From: Ciborinia camelliae
Taxonomy: Eukaryota > Ascomycota > Leotiomycetes > Helotiales > Sclerotiniaceae
Direction of reading: 5' to 3'
DNA length: 64,000 nt
NCBI GenBank assembly: GCA_025890175.1
Contig: JANPYM010000004.1
Location: 3,114,800-3,178,799, forward strand
Below are positions 52,647 through 61,917 of the stretch, piece after piece (the stretch's first letter is position 1; every line of letters starts with the position of its first letter). The translations under genes and the position numbers were made by a program. The notes under the pieces are model-generated. The model was not told where the DNA came from. It ran no database searches and worked only from the letters and a program-made list of their open reading frames with translations.

Positions 52647-53723
52647 TTCTACATACACTAGCTCGATACACAATAATATCAAGTTCAATATATCTTAAGA
52701 AAAGGGTTTAAGATATCAATAGGGGAAGAGGGTTGAAGGGGGTAGTTGATGGTAGCTTTCGCATGCATATGATATTGACATAAGGGGTGGGATTTGTACA
52801 TACCTTCAAAGGTTGTACTTGTTTCATTTTCAATAGCTCCCCTTATATTTTTTGCTCATTTGTTTCAGTTGTATCGACAAAGCGAACGACCAAAGGCAAG
52901 AAGAGACTTGACCTTGTGTGAGTGAATAAATAATCTATCAATCTGTTGAAGCACGAAGCGCTTATAAGCGGTTCCTACAAGCAATCGAACCCTATGCTTC
53001 CCACATATCCGAGTTAGAGTCATTCTCTTAACACAATCTTTCATTTTCCAATATATTCCCTCTCGTGACGCATATCATTTGAGCTTGCATTGTTTCCTCT
53101 TTCCCCGACTATGATTAGCCATTATTTGTTCCGCGGTAATAACTGTAACTGTATGATTCGGAGTAGTGACTGAAATACCGGTAGAAGGTTTATGGGTGGA
53201 ATCAGAATTTGAATGATTGCCACTACCTGCCCAGTGGCGGTTATTTTGATGGGGACTGTCGGATCAGATGAGGAATAGAATGATTGTAAAAACGATTATG
53301 AAGACTACAACTAGGGAGGGCGATGTGTATAACAAGCCTAGAAATCGTTGAATAACTCCTAAAGGTTGTAAGGATGAATATGTAAATCCGGAAAGTGTAT
53401 GACGGGTACAAAGAATAAAGATACGCCCGGAAGACCAAAAAGCTTTTTGCGCACATTGGAACTTTATAGTATATACAAAGCTGGGAATATAGTATCAGAG
53501 GGTCAATAAACAAAGGAATGATAGTTAAAAGATCTGCAGATGTAGAGATAAATATATAGATGCAAAATGAGGGTGGCCTTGTACAGAGAATCAAAATAGA
53601 ACGGAAATTCCATGCGCATGCCGGAAACTTAAAAAAAAAAAGTTTGGAAATCTAGTCTCCGGAGCATAAAGAATATCGGAATGATAGTTAAAAAGTGTGC
53701 AAGTTGATATTGTCCAAGCAAAT
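52647..53723. other. Spacer, 1.1 kb
   Basis: No gene seen. A minus-strand ORF at 53241-53594 is hydrophobic but low in complexity and unlike a protein. An A11-type run lies near 53630. Confidence 0.4.
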
Positions 53724-53837
53724 ATGGACGCGACCAATCTCCGGGATATTGAAATGGAGATGAATCAACTCGACATTATGGACCCAGAAAGAATCATTTT
53801 CGATGGAAACATCTCATTTCACACTCTCTTCCGATAG
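53724..53837 (+). pseudogene. Fragment A of a small gene family
   Basis: A 37-codon ORF (DATNLRDIEMEMNQLDIMDP and a few more) resembles the segment RDFEMEMNKIVDPERID of the minus-strand copy at 54989-55344. It lacks the N-terminal part and ends early. It is in the opposite orientation to its relatives. Confidence 0.5.
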
Positions 53838-53942
53838 GCCGGACTGAAGCCCGACAATGAAAGCCTTCTTGACTCTCAAATCCAATTAAAACATTTATAT
53901 CATTTGAAACATTCAATTCTTTTGGAATATTTAGATCCTATT

Positions 53943-54483
53943 CAGTGTTCTACTTAGTATTTCCCGTATTCCGTATACAGGCCTGTATAGTAATAAATTC
54001 TATATTTTTGATACGTATTTAGATATGTGATATTAAATTCTATATCATTGAAAATATTTAATATTATTATAATACGGAATATTATTGGTAAGATATGCAA
54101 ATACAAAGTTTTTATTGATGTGGTATATGTTGTTTTTCAATTTTTGAAACTATTCCCATTTTTGAAATTATTTTTATTTAAAACTATTTCCATTTTTAAA
54201 GCTATTCCCATTTTTGAAACTATTCCTATTTGAAACTATTTTTATTTTTAAAACTATTCCTATTTTTCAATCAATTTTTTGCAATATTATAGATTAGTTT
54301 CAAAAATTAAGGGGTGGTATAAGAATTTTAGTATTTTTCTAGTATTTCAATATATTCTTACAAATATCTGTATTAAATGATATTTATATAAGTGGTATAG
54401 TTCGCTTTTTATATGTACGATATATTGTATAAGATTCTCAATACGTACCACCGTTGTACGGTAGTATACTAAGTAGAACACTG
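53943..54483. mobile_element. Second non-autonomous hAT-like element (541 bp)
   Basis: Terminal inverted repeats of 18 bases (CAGTGTTCTACTTAGTAT at the left, its exact reverse complement at 54466-54483). The flanks are ATCCTATT (53935-53942) and ATCCTATC (54484-54491), an 8-bp duplication with one C/T change. The interior is AT-rich with no transposase ORF, and has a tandem TTTTTGAAACTATTCCC-type repeat at about 54138-54265. Unrelated in sequence to the element at 51635. Confidence 0.85.
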
Positions 54484-54509
54484 ATCCTATCCATACATTG
54501 AAAGCTCGC

Positions 54510-54740
54510 TCACATTCTTGCTGGGTCCACAACGATTTCATCCATCTCCAATTCGACATCTCGGCCTGCTCTCTGGTGCTCCAAGGTTTCGACCTCAAGC
54601 CGCCGAATCTCTTCCTACACCCTGCCTACAATTTTCTTTCCCGTCTCCCAAAAGGCCTTTCTCTGGTCCAAAGAATACCCATTTACTTGGGGTTTCAACC
54701 CACTCAATCCCGTTACAATATCTTCCATCTTCCTCCTCTT
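54510..54740 (-). pseudogene. Fragment B of the small gene family
   Basis: The minus-strand frame reads RKMEDIVTGLSGLKPQVNG..., meets an in-frame TAG, then continues LEVETLEHQRAGRDVELEMD and stops at 54510. The second half matches EHQSAIRDFEMEMNKIVDPE of copy C. The stop in the middle and the early end mark it as broken. Confidence 0.5.
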
Positions 54741-54988
54741 TTCAAACACAGGCAGGTACCGGTCCCTCCGTTGGTAAGCTGGTATATTCACGGCTTAATT
54801 GTGCATACCCATACGAGACAATGAGAGCTGCACCATGTGGGGAGTAGTCGTTCCGGTGGACCTGGATCGTGATGGTTTTCATGGTTTTGCGGAATTTGAG
54901 CCTTGAGCTTCTTCACTAGGCGGGGATTCCTCGGAGGTGATAGAGGGGGATGATTTGCAATTGGCGGTAGTATTGGTTCTTGCAGTTG
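54741..54988. other. Spacer between fragments B and C
   Basis: About 250 bases without a recognisable gene; probably degraded sequence of the same family. Confidence 0.3.
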
Positions 54989-55344
54989 TCAATTCGCCAA
55001 ATCATCCTCGAGGATGTTGATTCGGAGGTATAATTCCTCGATCTTCGTATCTTTCGCGGTAATTTCTCCTTCTCTTTCTCTTTGTATGAAGGAGATCAAT
55101 TGGCCTGTCCCACAAATTCGGATCAATGATTTGATGGCAGTTCTTACTTCGAGGTCACGGAGCTTGGTAGCGTCCAAATTGGCTTGGACATAGCCATCGA
55201 TTCTTTCTGGGTCCACAATTTTATTCATCTCCATTTCGAAGTCTCGGATCGCACTCTGGTGCTCCAAGGGCTTCCGAGATCTGCCACCCGCTCTGCGGTG
55301 TTTCGTGGGAGTGGGACCAAGGAGAATGGCTATTTTTCGAATTC
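54989..55344 (-). CDS. Copy C of the small gene family (last exon)
   Basis: An exon of 356 nt begins after an acceptor with branch site (55345-55421 is a good GTGAGT...ACAG intron on the minus strand). It encodes about 118 residues: a basic start (KIAILLGPTPTKHRRAG), the family core EHQSAIRDFEMEMNKIVDPE, then a helical, probably coiled-coil C-terminus (LISFIQREREGEITAKDTKI, ELYLRINILEDDL). I could not define the first exon with a matching phase: the ATG near 55502 gives the wrong frame through the obvious donors. It may be a working gene or another remnant. No known domain. Confidence 0.45.
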
Positions 55345-55421
55345 CTGTGTGGAAAATGCTTCGAATGTTAGTAAAAGTCAATGCAGCCGTGGGGAAAGCC
55401 AACAAGCTTTAGGCAACTCAC

Positions 55422-56622
55422 TGAATTTGTCCAGTTATTGATTTCGAAAAAGAAGTAGGTAACAACTTACAAGATAGTAAGGACAGATTGAACAAAGGCA
55501 TAGTCGATAAATAAAAGGATAGTGAGAATGGTTGAGGGCTGATTGGAAGGGAAGGGAAGGAAGTCGCGCGTAAAATGAAGTTCGCCCACTAAAATATCAG
55601 CTTGCTCAAAATAAGCAAACGCGCGTCGGGCGGTCATGACTTCCCCATGATTATCGTATGATACGCTATTATCTTAGCGTGCTCATCTGATCGGCACGGC
55701 AAGGACCGTTGGAGATTGCCCAACTATGATTTACGCACTATCGCACTATGAATATATTGATACACGGAGATTCTATCATAGCTAAAGGGGGTAAGCGAGG
55801 AAAGTTTGTGCGGGGTTATAGGTGATAGAGAGATTAATTGCGGTAATATAATTGAGGATTTACGACTCATTTCTCAGTAAATGTGTCAAGGTCTGGGAAG
55901 GGGTGAGATGGTAGAGCGTGAATTTTCCATAAAGCCGGGCTCCTCCGTTCGACTATTTTTTATGACAACCAGACATTGACTTCACGGCGGGGAAGAAGCT
56001 AAGTACTGTATAGGTATGTTCCAAGCGGAACAAGTACGAGAAGCAAGAAACTTCGAGTCCCGATAGCACCAATACTTTTATTTCAAGTTAATTTTTCGTG
56101 GAAAGTTGAAATGGGTTATGGAACAAGATGAATGATATTTGCACTGAAGTTGACGAGTGGAGAACAATGGTTATTTCCGCTATGCGAATCTCATTGCAAA
56201 CACTTGGAACCTGCGGAAGCAATAGTAATTATTAGTTTGTGACGGAATTCCGAGGCTATTGGACGGACAGCAAGATTTTTCGCAGATGTGATCAGAGGTT
56301 TATGGCATTATGACAAGCGAAAAGAATCAATATGATCAGAGAGCATATCCGAGACTCATGAAATTATTTCCAATGCGTAGGAGTTTGGCTAAATGTAAAA
56401 AGAAAACGTGATTTTCAGTGGCGGCGATTCCAAAGCGAAATGGAACCAATAATCAAAAAAGAAAGGGGTACGATTGTTCAACAATGAATATGAGGGTTTA
56501 TATAAGGTTTTTAATCAATGCTTGATGCTCGACAATATTATTTTATATTGTCCCGGTGATGTACTACACACCTTCCTAAGCTGTGAAATTTTGGATAGGT
56601 ACAGCATACCAATAGCAAGACC
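55422..56622. other. Gene-free spacer
   Basis: Nothing I can support, beyond the possible first exon of copy C near 55472-55502. Confidence 0.4.
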
Positions 56623-56856
56623 TAGTCAAAGAAGAACCCATGAAACGAGTCTCGACATCTCAGAAGTCAGAGACTCAGAGTACCAGCCTCATGGCTCAGA
56701 TAGAGACTCACCTCAATCGAGAGAGCACTTGCTACATGGACTGAAGACCAGAATAAGACGTTAAACGAGTGGAACTACATCCCTCGTCATCGCGATTATC
56801 CTCATTGGTATGACGGGGATAACAATGATTTTGAAGATTGGACAAGGCAGGAATGA
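56623..56856 (+). pseudogene. Short coding-like remnant
   Basis: The reading frame ERALATWTEDQNKTLNEWN continues to RDYPHWYDGDNNDFEDW and a TGA at 56856. It looks protein-like but has no start and no upstream continuation in the same frame. The frame at 56474-56764 overlaps it. Probably another decayed gene. Confidence 0.25.
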
Positions 56857-57690
56857 CAAGGACCTCCTCCATAAATGTGATGGATAAAACTACTTAGAGT
56901 AATATCCAACTCATGAGTCCAATAATCCCATTCTTATTCTTAAATTCCTTGAGAGTGCAGTCCTTCGATATTTAGATTGTTTCTGAGTCTGTTATGATTC
57001 TACGGAGGAATGTAAGATCACTAGTATAGGGCAAGATATATATTTCTCTCAAGTTTAAACTTGTGGTATTCTCGAAATATCCTCTAGAATGATTCTATTA
57101 TATTCGCAATTAAACTCTCTATAATGTTAAGCCCCTTTTGATTGTCCATTGTTTTTCCCAATGTTACCCCTTCATTATCATGTATTTAGCTTAGGAATCT
57201 GCCTAGTAATCAGGGCCTAGTAAGCGAGAGCTCTTATCACAGCTCTCGTCACTTCTCTAATCTATATCCTTTTATTCTGAATCAACCCTTATACCCAACC
57301 TTTCATTTCAATTTTAATTACTTCGTGATCTCAACTTTGAATTTTGTAATCTTAATCCCTTCAAAGTCTAAAGTGAACTCTATCAAGATACGAGAAGGGG
57401 GGCCTAAACCCACCTCCCCGTCAACCCGGGTTACCCTTCTCAATAAAGATCAGATGATGATATTACTCATCATCATCGAGAGAGAGGGAAGATACCCGTG
57501 CTGAATGAAGTCCGCCCCGATATTTTAGTATTTTCATCATTTTTCGTTGATAGAAGGAAGGCTGGGCACCAGTACTCTACCAATTTTCCTCAGCCTACAT
57601 GCTACAGCCCTGCATTAACATGCAAATATTAAGTAATTTCAAATTCAATCAATAAGACTTTTTTTATTAGATAATTTTATTTTACCCATA
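56857..57690. other. Spacer left of the secreted-protein array
   Basis: No gene seen. GGCTGGGCACCAGTACTCTACC at 57560-57581 resembles the spacer motif that recurs inside the array, so the first duplicated unit may begin here. Confidence 0.4.
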
Positions 57691-57731
57691 AATATAGAAA
57701 GTATATATTTGAAAAGTTAAGATATAAAAGG
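57691..57731 (+). promoter_or_regulatory. Array promoter box, copy 1
   Basis: TAGAAAGTATATATTTG followed by GATATAAAAGGACAGA, about 90-100 bases before the ATG. The same two-part arrangement precedes every copy. Confidence 0.6.
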
Positions 57732-57818
57732 ACAGAAATCTCTCTCACCTTTGGTCCAGTGAGCTCCATTTCCTTTACTCAAACGATCAACTACATATAT
57801 ATTTTCTTAATCCTCAAA

Positions 57819-58108
57819 ATGGTTAAACTCCCTTCCATCGCCTTGTTCTTTATCTCTATTATTTTCGTTTCATTGACGCTGCCAGTTTTGAGGCAGAGCT
57901 AATTTCATATTTATAATACGACAGTAGAGTCGGCAACCTGGATTGTTCTGCTGCTTGAGGCCAAGCCAATCGTTCGGATAGTACAGTTCAGGAAGTACAT
58001 GCATTCGGTAGAATCAGGGTTGGTACTCATTGTAATGCTCAAGGAGCGTACAAGTGTGCTAGTTCTCTCGCAGACGAACATCGTACTCCATGTTATCGTA
58101 ACCATTAG
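57819..58108 (+). pseudogene. Array copy 1: broken secreted cysteine-rich gene
   Basis: The ATG and the first residues of the signal peptide (MVKLPSIALFFIS) match the intact copies. A deletion then removes the end of exon 1, with the ACxYCQC motif, and the start of the intron, so the frame runs into TAA at 57900. The exon 2 part is still recognisable (GNLDCSAA, stop, GQANRSDST, then THCNAQGAYKC and CYRNH with TAG at 58106), with a TGA where the intact copies have a Cys codon. Promoter box and spacing are intact. Confidence 0.8.
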
Positions 58109-58452
58109 AGAATCTGTCTAGACCTTCAGACTGCTATGGTTGCAATTTGTGTGTATGTAGATATGGATAAAGATGTACATGTGTATTACCTAATACGTAA
58201 TCGTAAGGATAGATTAGGGAATTCTTAACGGCTGCTTTTTCAATGTATTAATTCATGGCTCTGGCCATAGGCCCGTTGGAGCTAATGGCAGTATAAGGCT
58301 GGTCACCCGTACTCTACCTCGAGTAACCCCTCACCTCTCGTCCAGCCAGCCCTACATTGATATCCAGAAAAAAACTTCAAAAAAATTCAAATTTGATTAA
58401 TAAAGTTTCTATACATTGGCATACAAGATACTTTCATTTTGTGAAGAAAAAT

Positions 58453-58487
58453 AAAAAGTATATATTCAAAAGAATTGTATATAAAGG
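58453..58487 (+). promoter_or_regulatory. Array promoter box, copy 2
   Basis: AAAAGTATATATTCAAAAG followed by GTATATAAAGGA; the most diverged version of the box. Confidence 0.5.
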
Positions 58488-58595
58488 ATTAATAGTATCC
58501 ATCGTTACTATTTTCTTCAATAGCATATCATTCATTTTATTTCATCAAAACCATACACACGTACTTCTTAAATTCTAATTTTAACCTTAATCAAA

Positions 58596-58961
58596 ATGGT
58601 CAAATTCTCCTCCATCGCCTTATTCCTCATCGCTGCTGTCAGTGTACAAGGTTGCACTTATTGCCAATGCCTATTCGCAGATGGCTCTCACTGTTGTCTA
58701 TATATGGTAAATAGTTCTAGTATATTTGATTAAGGTATTTCCAATTTCGAAACAAAGCTAATTTCTTATTTATAATAATAGGACGGTAACAAAGGCAACC
58801 TCGATTGTTCGATCTATTGCGATGTAGCCCATCGTGCTGATCACACACAACACGACCACAACGGTTATAGCTCATGGGGTACGGCTTGTAATGCTTCGGG
58901 ATCATATAAGTGTGCTACAGTTTTTGAATCCCATCACCGTGATAAATGTTACCAAATCTAA
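58596..58961 (+). CDS. Array copy 2: small secreted cysteine-rich protein
   Basis: Two exons, 58596-58706 and 58782-58961, 96 aa. Signal peptide to about residue 18 (MVKFSSIALFLIAAVSVQG), then the mature protein starting with CTYCQC. Ten cysteines: three in CxxCxC, a CC pair, C-x3-C just after the intron (LDCSIYCD), then single Cys in TACNAS, YKC and DKC. The phase-0 intron sits between CC...M and DGN, the same place as in copies 3-5. The mature part is His-rich (AHRADHTQHDHNG), unlike its neighbours. Predicted apoplastic or extracellular, with five disulfides possible. The family is not recognised; an effector or an antimicrobial peptide are both plausible, neither shown. Confidence 0.82.
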
Positions 58962-59400
58962 TACGTGATCGTAAAGATGGGACATTGGGATTAGGGAATA
59001 TTTAAGGATTACTTTTTAGAATTATATTAATCGAAAGCTCTGCTTTTACTAATTCTAAATCCTTAAACCAAATCATGATATCATGTATAATTCATTTAAT
59101 ATCCAATTTTGAAAATGGTGATGTGAAAACTACGGATCTCCTTTTTTTGTTCGTATACGCTACAGGCCTGGTCACGGTCACGGTGGAGGGGCTTTTTTTT
59201 AGTGCTTTGTCTTCTCTTGCCTCTGCCTTGCCAGCCTTAAGCATGTGATTCATGTAATAGTATAAGGCTAAGTACCCGTACTCTACCTCGGGTAACCTCA
59301 CCTCTTGTCCACTTCAGCATTAATATATAAATATAAAAAAGACTAATTTCAATTAATAAAGGTTCTATTATTCATATAGAAGAATTCATTATTATTAATA

Positions 59401-59460
59401 AATATAGAAAGTATATATTTAAAAGAGTTTAGAGTTGAAGACCTTAAGATATAAAAAGAT
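59401..59460 (+). promoter_or_regulatory. Array promoter box, copy 3
   Basis: TAGAAAGTATATATTTAAAA, then a spacer longer by about 12 bases, then GATATAAAAAGATAGATG; 100 bases before the ATG. Confidence 0.6.
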
Positions 59461-59559
59461 AGATGTTTCTAATGCTTTTACTTCTATAAAAATCCATTTA
59501 CTTCTCTTTATCATTATCAACAATATCAAAAGTATACGTACACTTTTTAAATCGCCAAA

Positions 59560-59971
59560 ATGGTCAAATTTACCTCAATCGCTTTATTCCTCTTCGCCGC
59601 TATCAGTGTACAAGCTTGCACTTATTGCCAATGCGAGTTCCCAAACGGAGGACATTGTTGCGTAACTCCAACTAAGGTAAATAAATAGTTCTCATTTCTT
59701 AACCCCAAATCTTAATCAACCTTAAGGCAAAGCTAATTTCATTTCACTTCATTTATAGACCTCTAATGTTCCCAACATCGATTGCCATGCCATTTGCTCA
59801 AACGCACGTCGTGCCGATAATACATATGCGGTCGTAGGAGATGTGGTTCTAGAGGGCACCCCTTGTAATGCTGGAGGAAGATTTCAATGTGCCAATCTTT
59901 TCGAGATGGAGGGGAGGGCTAAGTGTGTTCAACCTAGCAATAGTCCTCAAGCTCCAGGTGGTGGAAGATAA
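59560..59971 (+). CDS. Array copy 3: small secreted cysteine-rich protein
   Basis: Two exons, 59560-59676 and 59759-59971, 109 aa. Signal peptide with cleavage near residue 18-19 (ISVQA), mature start CTYCQC. Cysteines at 20, 23, 25, 33, 34, 48, 52, 75, 83 and 95. The segment between C52 and C75 (SNARRADNTYAVVGDV...) is the longest and most variable part, aligned with the short loop of copy 4. The C-terminus has a Pro/Gly tail (QAPGGGR) missing from copy 2. The phase-0 intron after CCVTPTK is conserved. The ATG context CCAAAATGG is shared by the array. Confidence 0.87.
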
Positions 59972-60358
59972 ATGGGGGGTCCAGGATGTTGAATTAAGCT
60001 CTAGACTGCGGTTGCTCATAAGCCACCTTCTGAGATAATTTTCTACATTACACTAGAGCTCATGTGACCTGATAAAGCCGCCCTTGTTACAGTGGTGGTC
60101 AGTAGGATTGTACATATTTCTATTTTTCGGGGCCAATAATAGAATCAAATCATCGTTCTAGAATCTTGATCAGTTTTTATTTGGATCGGGCGTACTGTTT
60201 GTTATCTGCGTCATTGATTCGGATCGTTTCATGTGCGTCATTTAGATTGTTACATAGGTGGACACTGGATCGTCATAAGTGGACATTGTTGGGGTCACAT
60301 TCGATGCTTCCCCGCTCTCTACATGAATAAACTTCATATCTAATCAAGAGAATAATGC

Positions 60359-60413
60359 GTAGAGAAAGTATATATCTATCTACCAAGAAAAGTTGAGATA
60401 TAAAAGAACAGAT
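60359..60413 (+). promoter_or_regulatory. Array promoter box, copy 4
   Basis: GAGAAAGTATATATCTATC, then GATATAAAAGAACAGATACC; about 120 bases before the ATG. Confidence 0.65.
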
Positions 60414-60530
60414 ACCACTTCTTATAGAAGTAGATAATACTTTCATTGCCCATTAATTTTATTTCGATACAACTTCATCAGCTACACTCATCTAACTCTT
60501 CTTAAATCATCAATCAATCGATTAATCAAA

Positions 60531-60909
60531 ATGGTTAAACTCACCTCCGTCGCTGTCTTCCTTATCGCAGCTGTCAGTGTACAAGCTTGCAATTATTGCC
60601 AATGTCAATATCGAGGTGGTCAAAATTGCTGTGTAACACCGTCTTATGTACGTGATCCTCTATAATATCTCCTTAAAACAGAGCAAAAGTAAAAGCAAAA
60701 GCTAATCCCGTTCATCTTATTCATAGACCTCAAGTGTCGATCTCGATTGTCACGCCGTTTGTCTCCAAGCCAGTACTGTTAGTGGTACTCATTGTAATGG
60801 GGGTGGAAATTATAAATGTGCCACATGGGCCGAAATGTCGGCGGGGATTAAGTGTGTTGCTACTCCGATTGCTAGCCCGTCCCCTAGCCCAACTCCAAGT
60901 CCCAAGTAG
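60531..60909 (+). CDS. Array copy 4: small secreted cysteine-rich protein
   Basis: Two exons, 60531-60647 and 60727-60909, 99 aa. Signal peptide (VAVFLIAAVSVQA) and mature start CNYCQC. All ten cysteines are present, but the loop between the seventh and eighth is only about 11 residues (LQASTVSGTH), half the length seen in copies 2, 3 and 5. A Ser/Pro repeat tail (ASPSPSPTPSPK) follows the last Cys and could be O-glycosylated. Same intron place (after CCVTPSY). Confidence 0.87.
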
Positions 60910-61078
60910 AGCTGGCAAGGTCAGGATCAGGATTAATTAATCTTGCTTTCTAAGATTAATGCTTTTTAAGATTAATTGGATTGGTCTGAGTTTGGGTTGT
61001 TTTTATTGGTCTTATTGGTCTTATTGAGCTTTATACTTTATTTTACTTGTGAAGGTATATGATATTACTGAATCGGTA

Positions 61079-61122
61079 AGAGAGAAAGTATATATCTAAA
61101 AATTTGAAATATAAAAGAACAG
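61079..61122 (+). promoter_or_regulatory. Array promoter box, copy 5
   Basis: GAGAGAAAGTATATATCTAA, then AATATAAAAGAACAGATATT; about 95 bases before the ATG. Closest to the box of copy 4. Confidence 0.65.
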
Positions 61123-61203
61123 ATATTCTTTCTCATCACTTGTACGTGAATTACACTCAATCAACTCTTTTTAAATCATTAATCGATTCATCAATCAATC
61201 AAA

Positions 61204-61571
61204 ATGGTTAAATTCAGTTCTATAGCCTTTTTCCTCATCGCTACTATTAGTGTACAAGCTTGCAATTATTGTCAATGCAACGATACACATGGTAACGCAT
61301 GTTGTGTAACTCCAACCAAGGTAAACAACCCTCAAAGTTATCTAAAGCAAAGGCAAAAGCTGATTTCATTTTATAGATCGGTAGCATTGCCGATATAGAT
61401 TGTCATAAGCGTTGTACAAGTGCTCGTAGAGCAGATGGGAAATGGGAGTTGGATGCAATTGGTCATAAGCAATTGGGTTCTGCTTGTAAAGGTTGGGGAG
61501 GAGATAGTAAATGTATTACTTGGCCGGAAGCTAAAGCCTTTCCCATGAAGTGCGTTGATCGAAATTGGTAA
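61204..61571 (+). CDS. Array copy 5: small secreted cysteine-rich protein
   Basis: Two exons, 61204-61320 and 61377-61571, 103 aa. Signal peptide (IAFFLIATISVQA), mature start CNYCQC, CC pair at 33-34, IDCHKRC at about 46-52, then SACKGWGGDSKC and MKC near the end. The loop between C52 and the eighth Cys is basic and Trp-containing (TSARRADGKWELD). It has no Pro tail. The intron is the shortest of the set (56 nt), at the same place and phase. Confidence 0.87.
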
Positions 61572-61917
61572 AATTGCGGTCAAGGTTTACTGTTGAAAAG
61601 GCCATGAGATAGAAGACTTATTGGTTGTATGGGAAGGCTAAAGTTTGCGAGAGGTTAGGCCTCTCGACTAAATACATATATAGTAGAGCCTCACACTGTA
61701 AGGTTACTATCGCCGGGATAGGGTTAAGGAATTCCGACCGCTTATCACTTTAATAATTGCATTAATCGATACCTCTACGTTTTACAACTCCAAATCTGCA
61801 ATCCAAATCCATTTCTGACATTCCATTTAAGTTATATAGATGTTAAAAAATAATAGAAATCAAAATCGATTCTACTACTTTCTCTACATCACTAGAAATC
61901 TTACATACTCTAAGTAT
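61572..61917. other. Spacer between array and LTR element
   Basis: About 350 bases with no gene; ordinary composition, ending abruptly at the LTR. Confidence 0.5.

Noticed and set aside
52955..53045. tRNA-like stretch on the minus strand (GGGTTCGATTG with ACTCTAA upstream)
   Set aside because: The T-loop-like and anticodon-like words are there, but no acceptor stem pairs at the right distance and the T stem has mismatches.
53241..53594. 117-codon minus-strand hydrophobic ORF
   Set aside because: Repetitive Ile/Tyr/Ser-rich translation without any start context or domain; likely chance.
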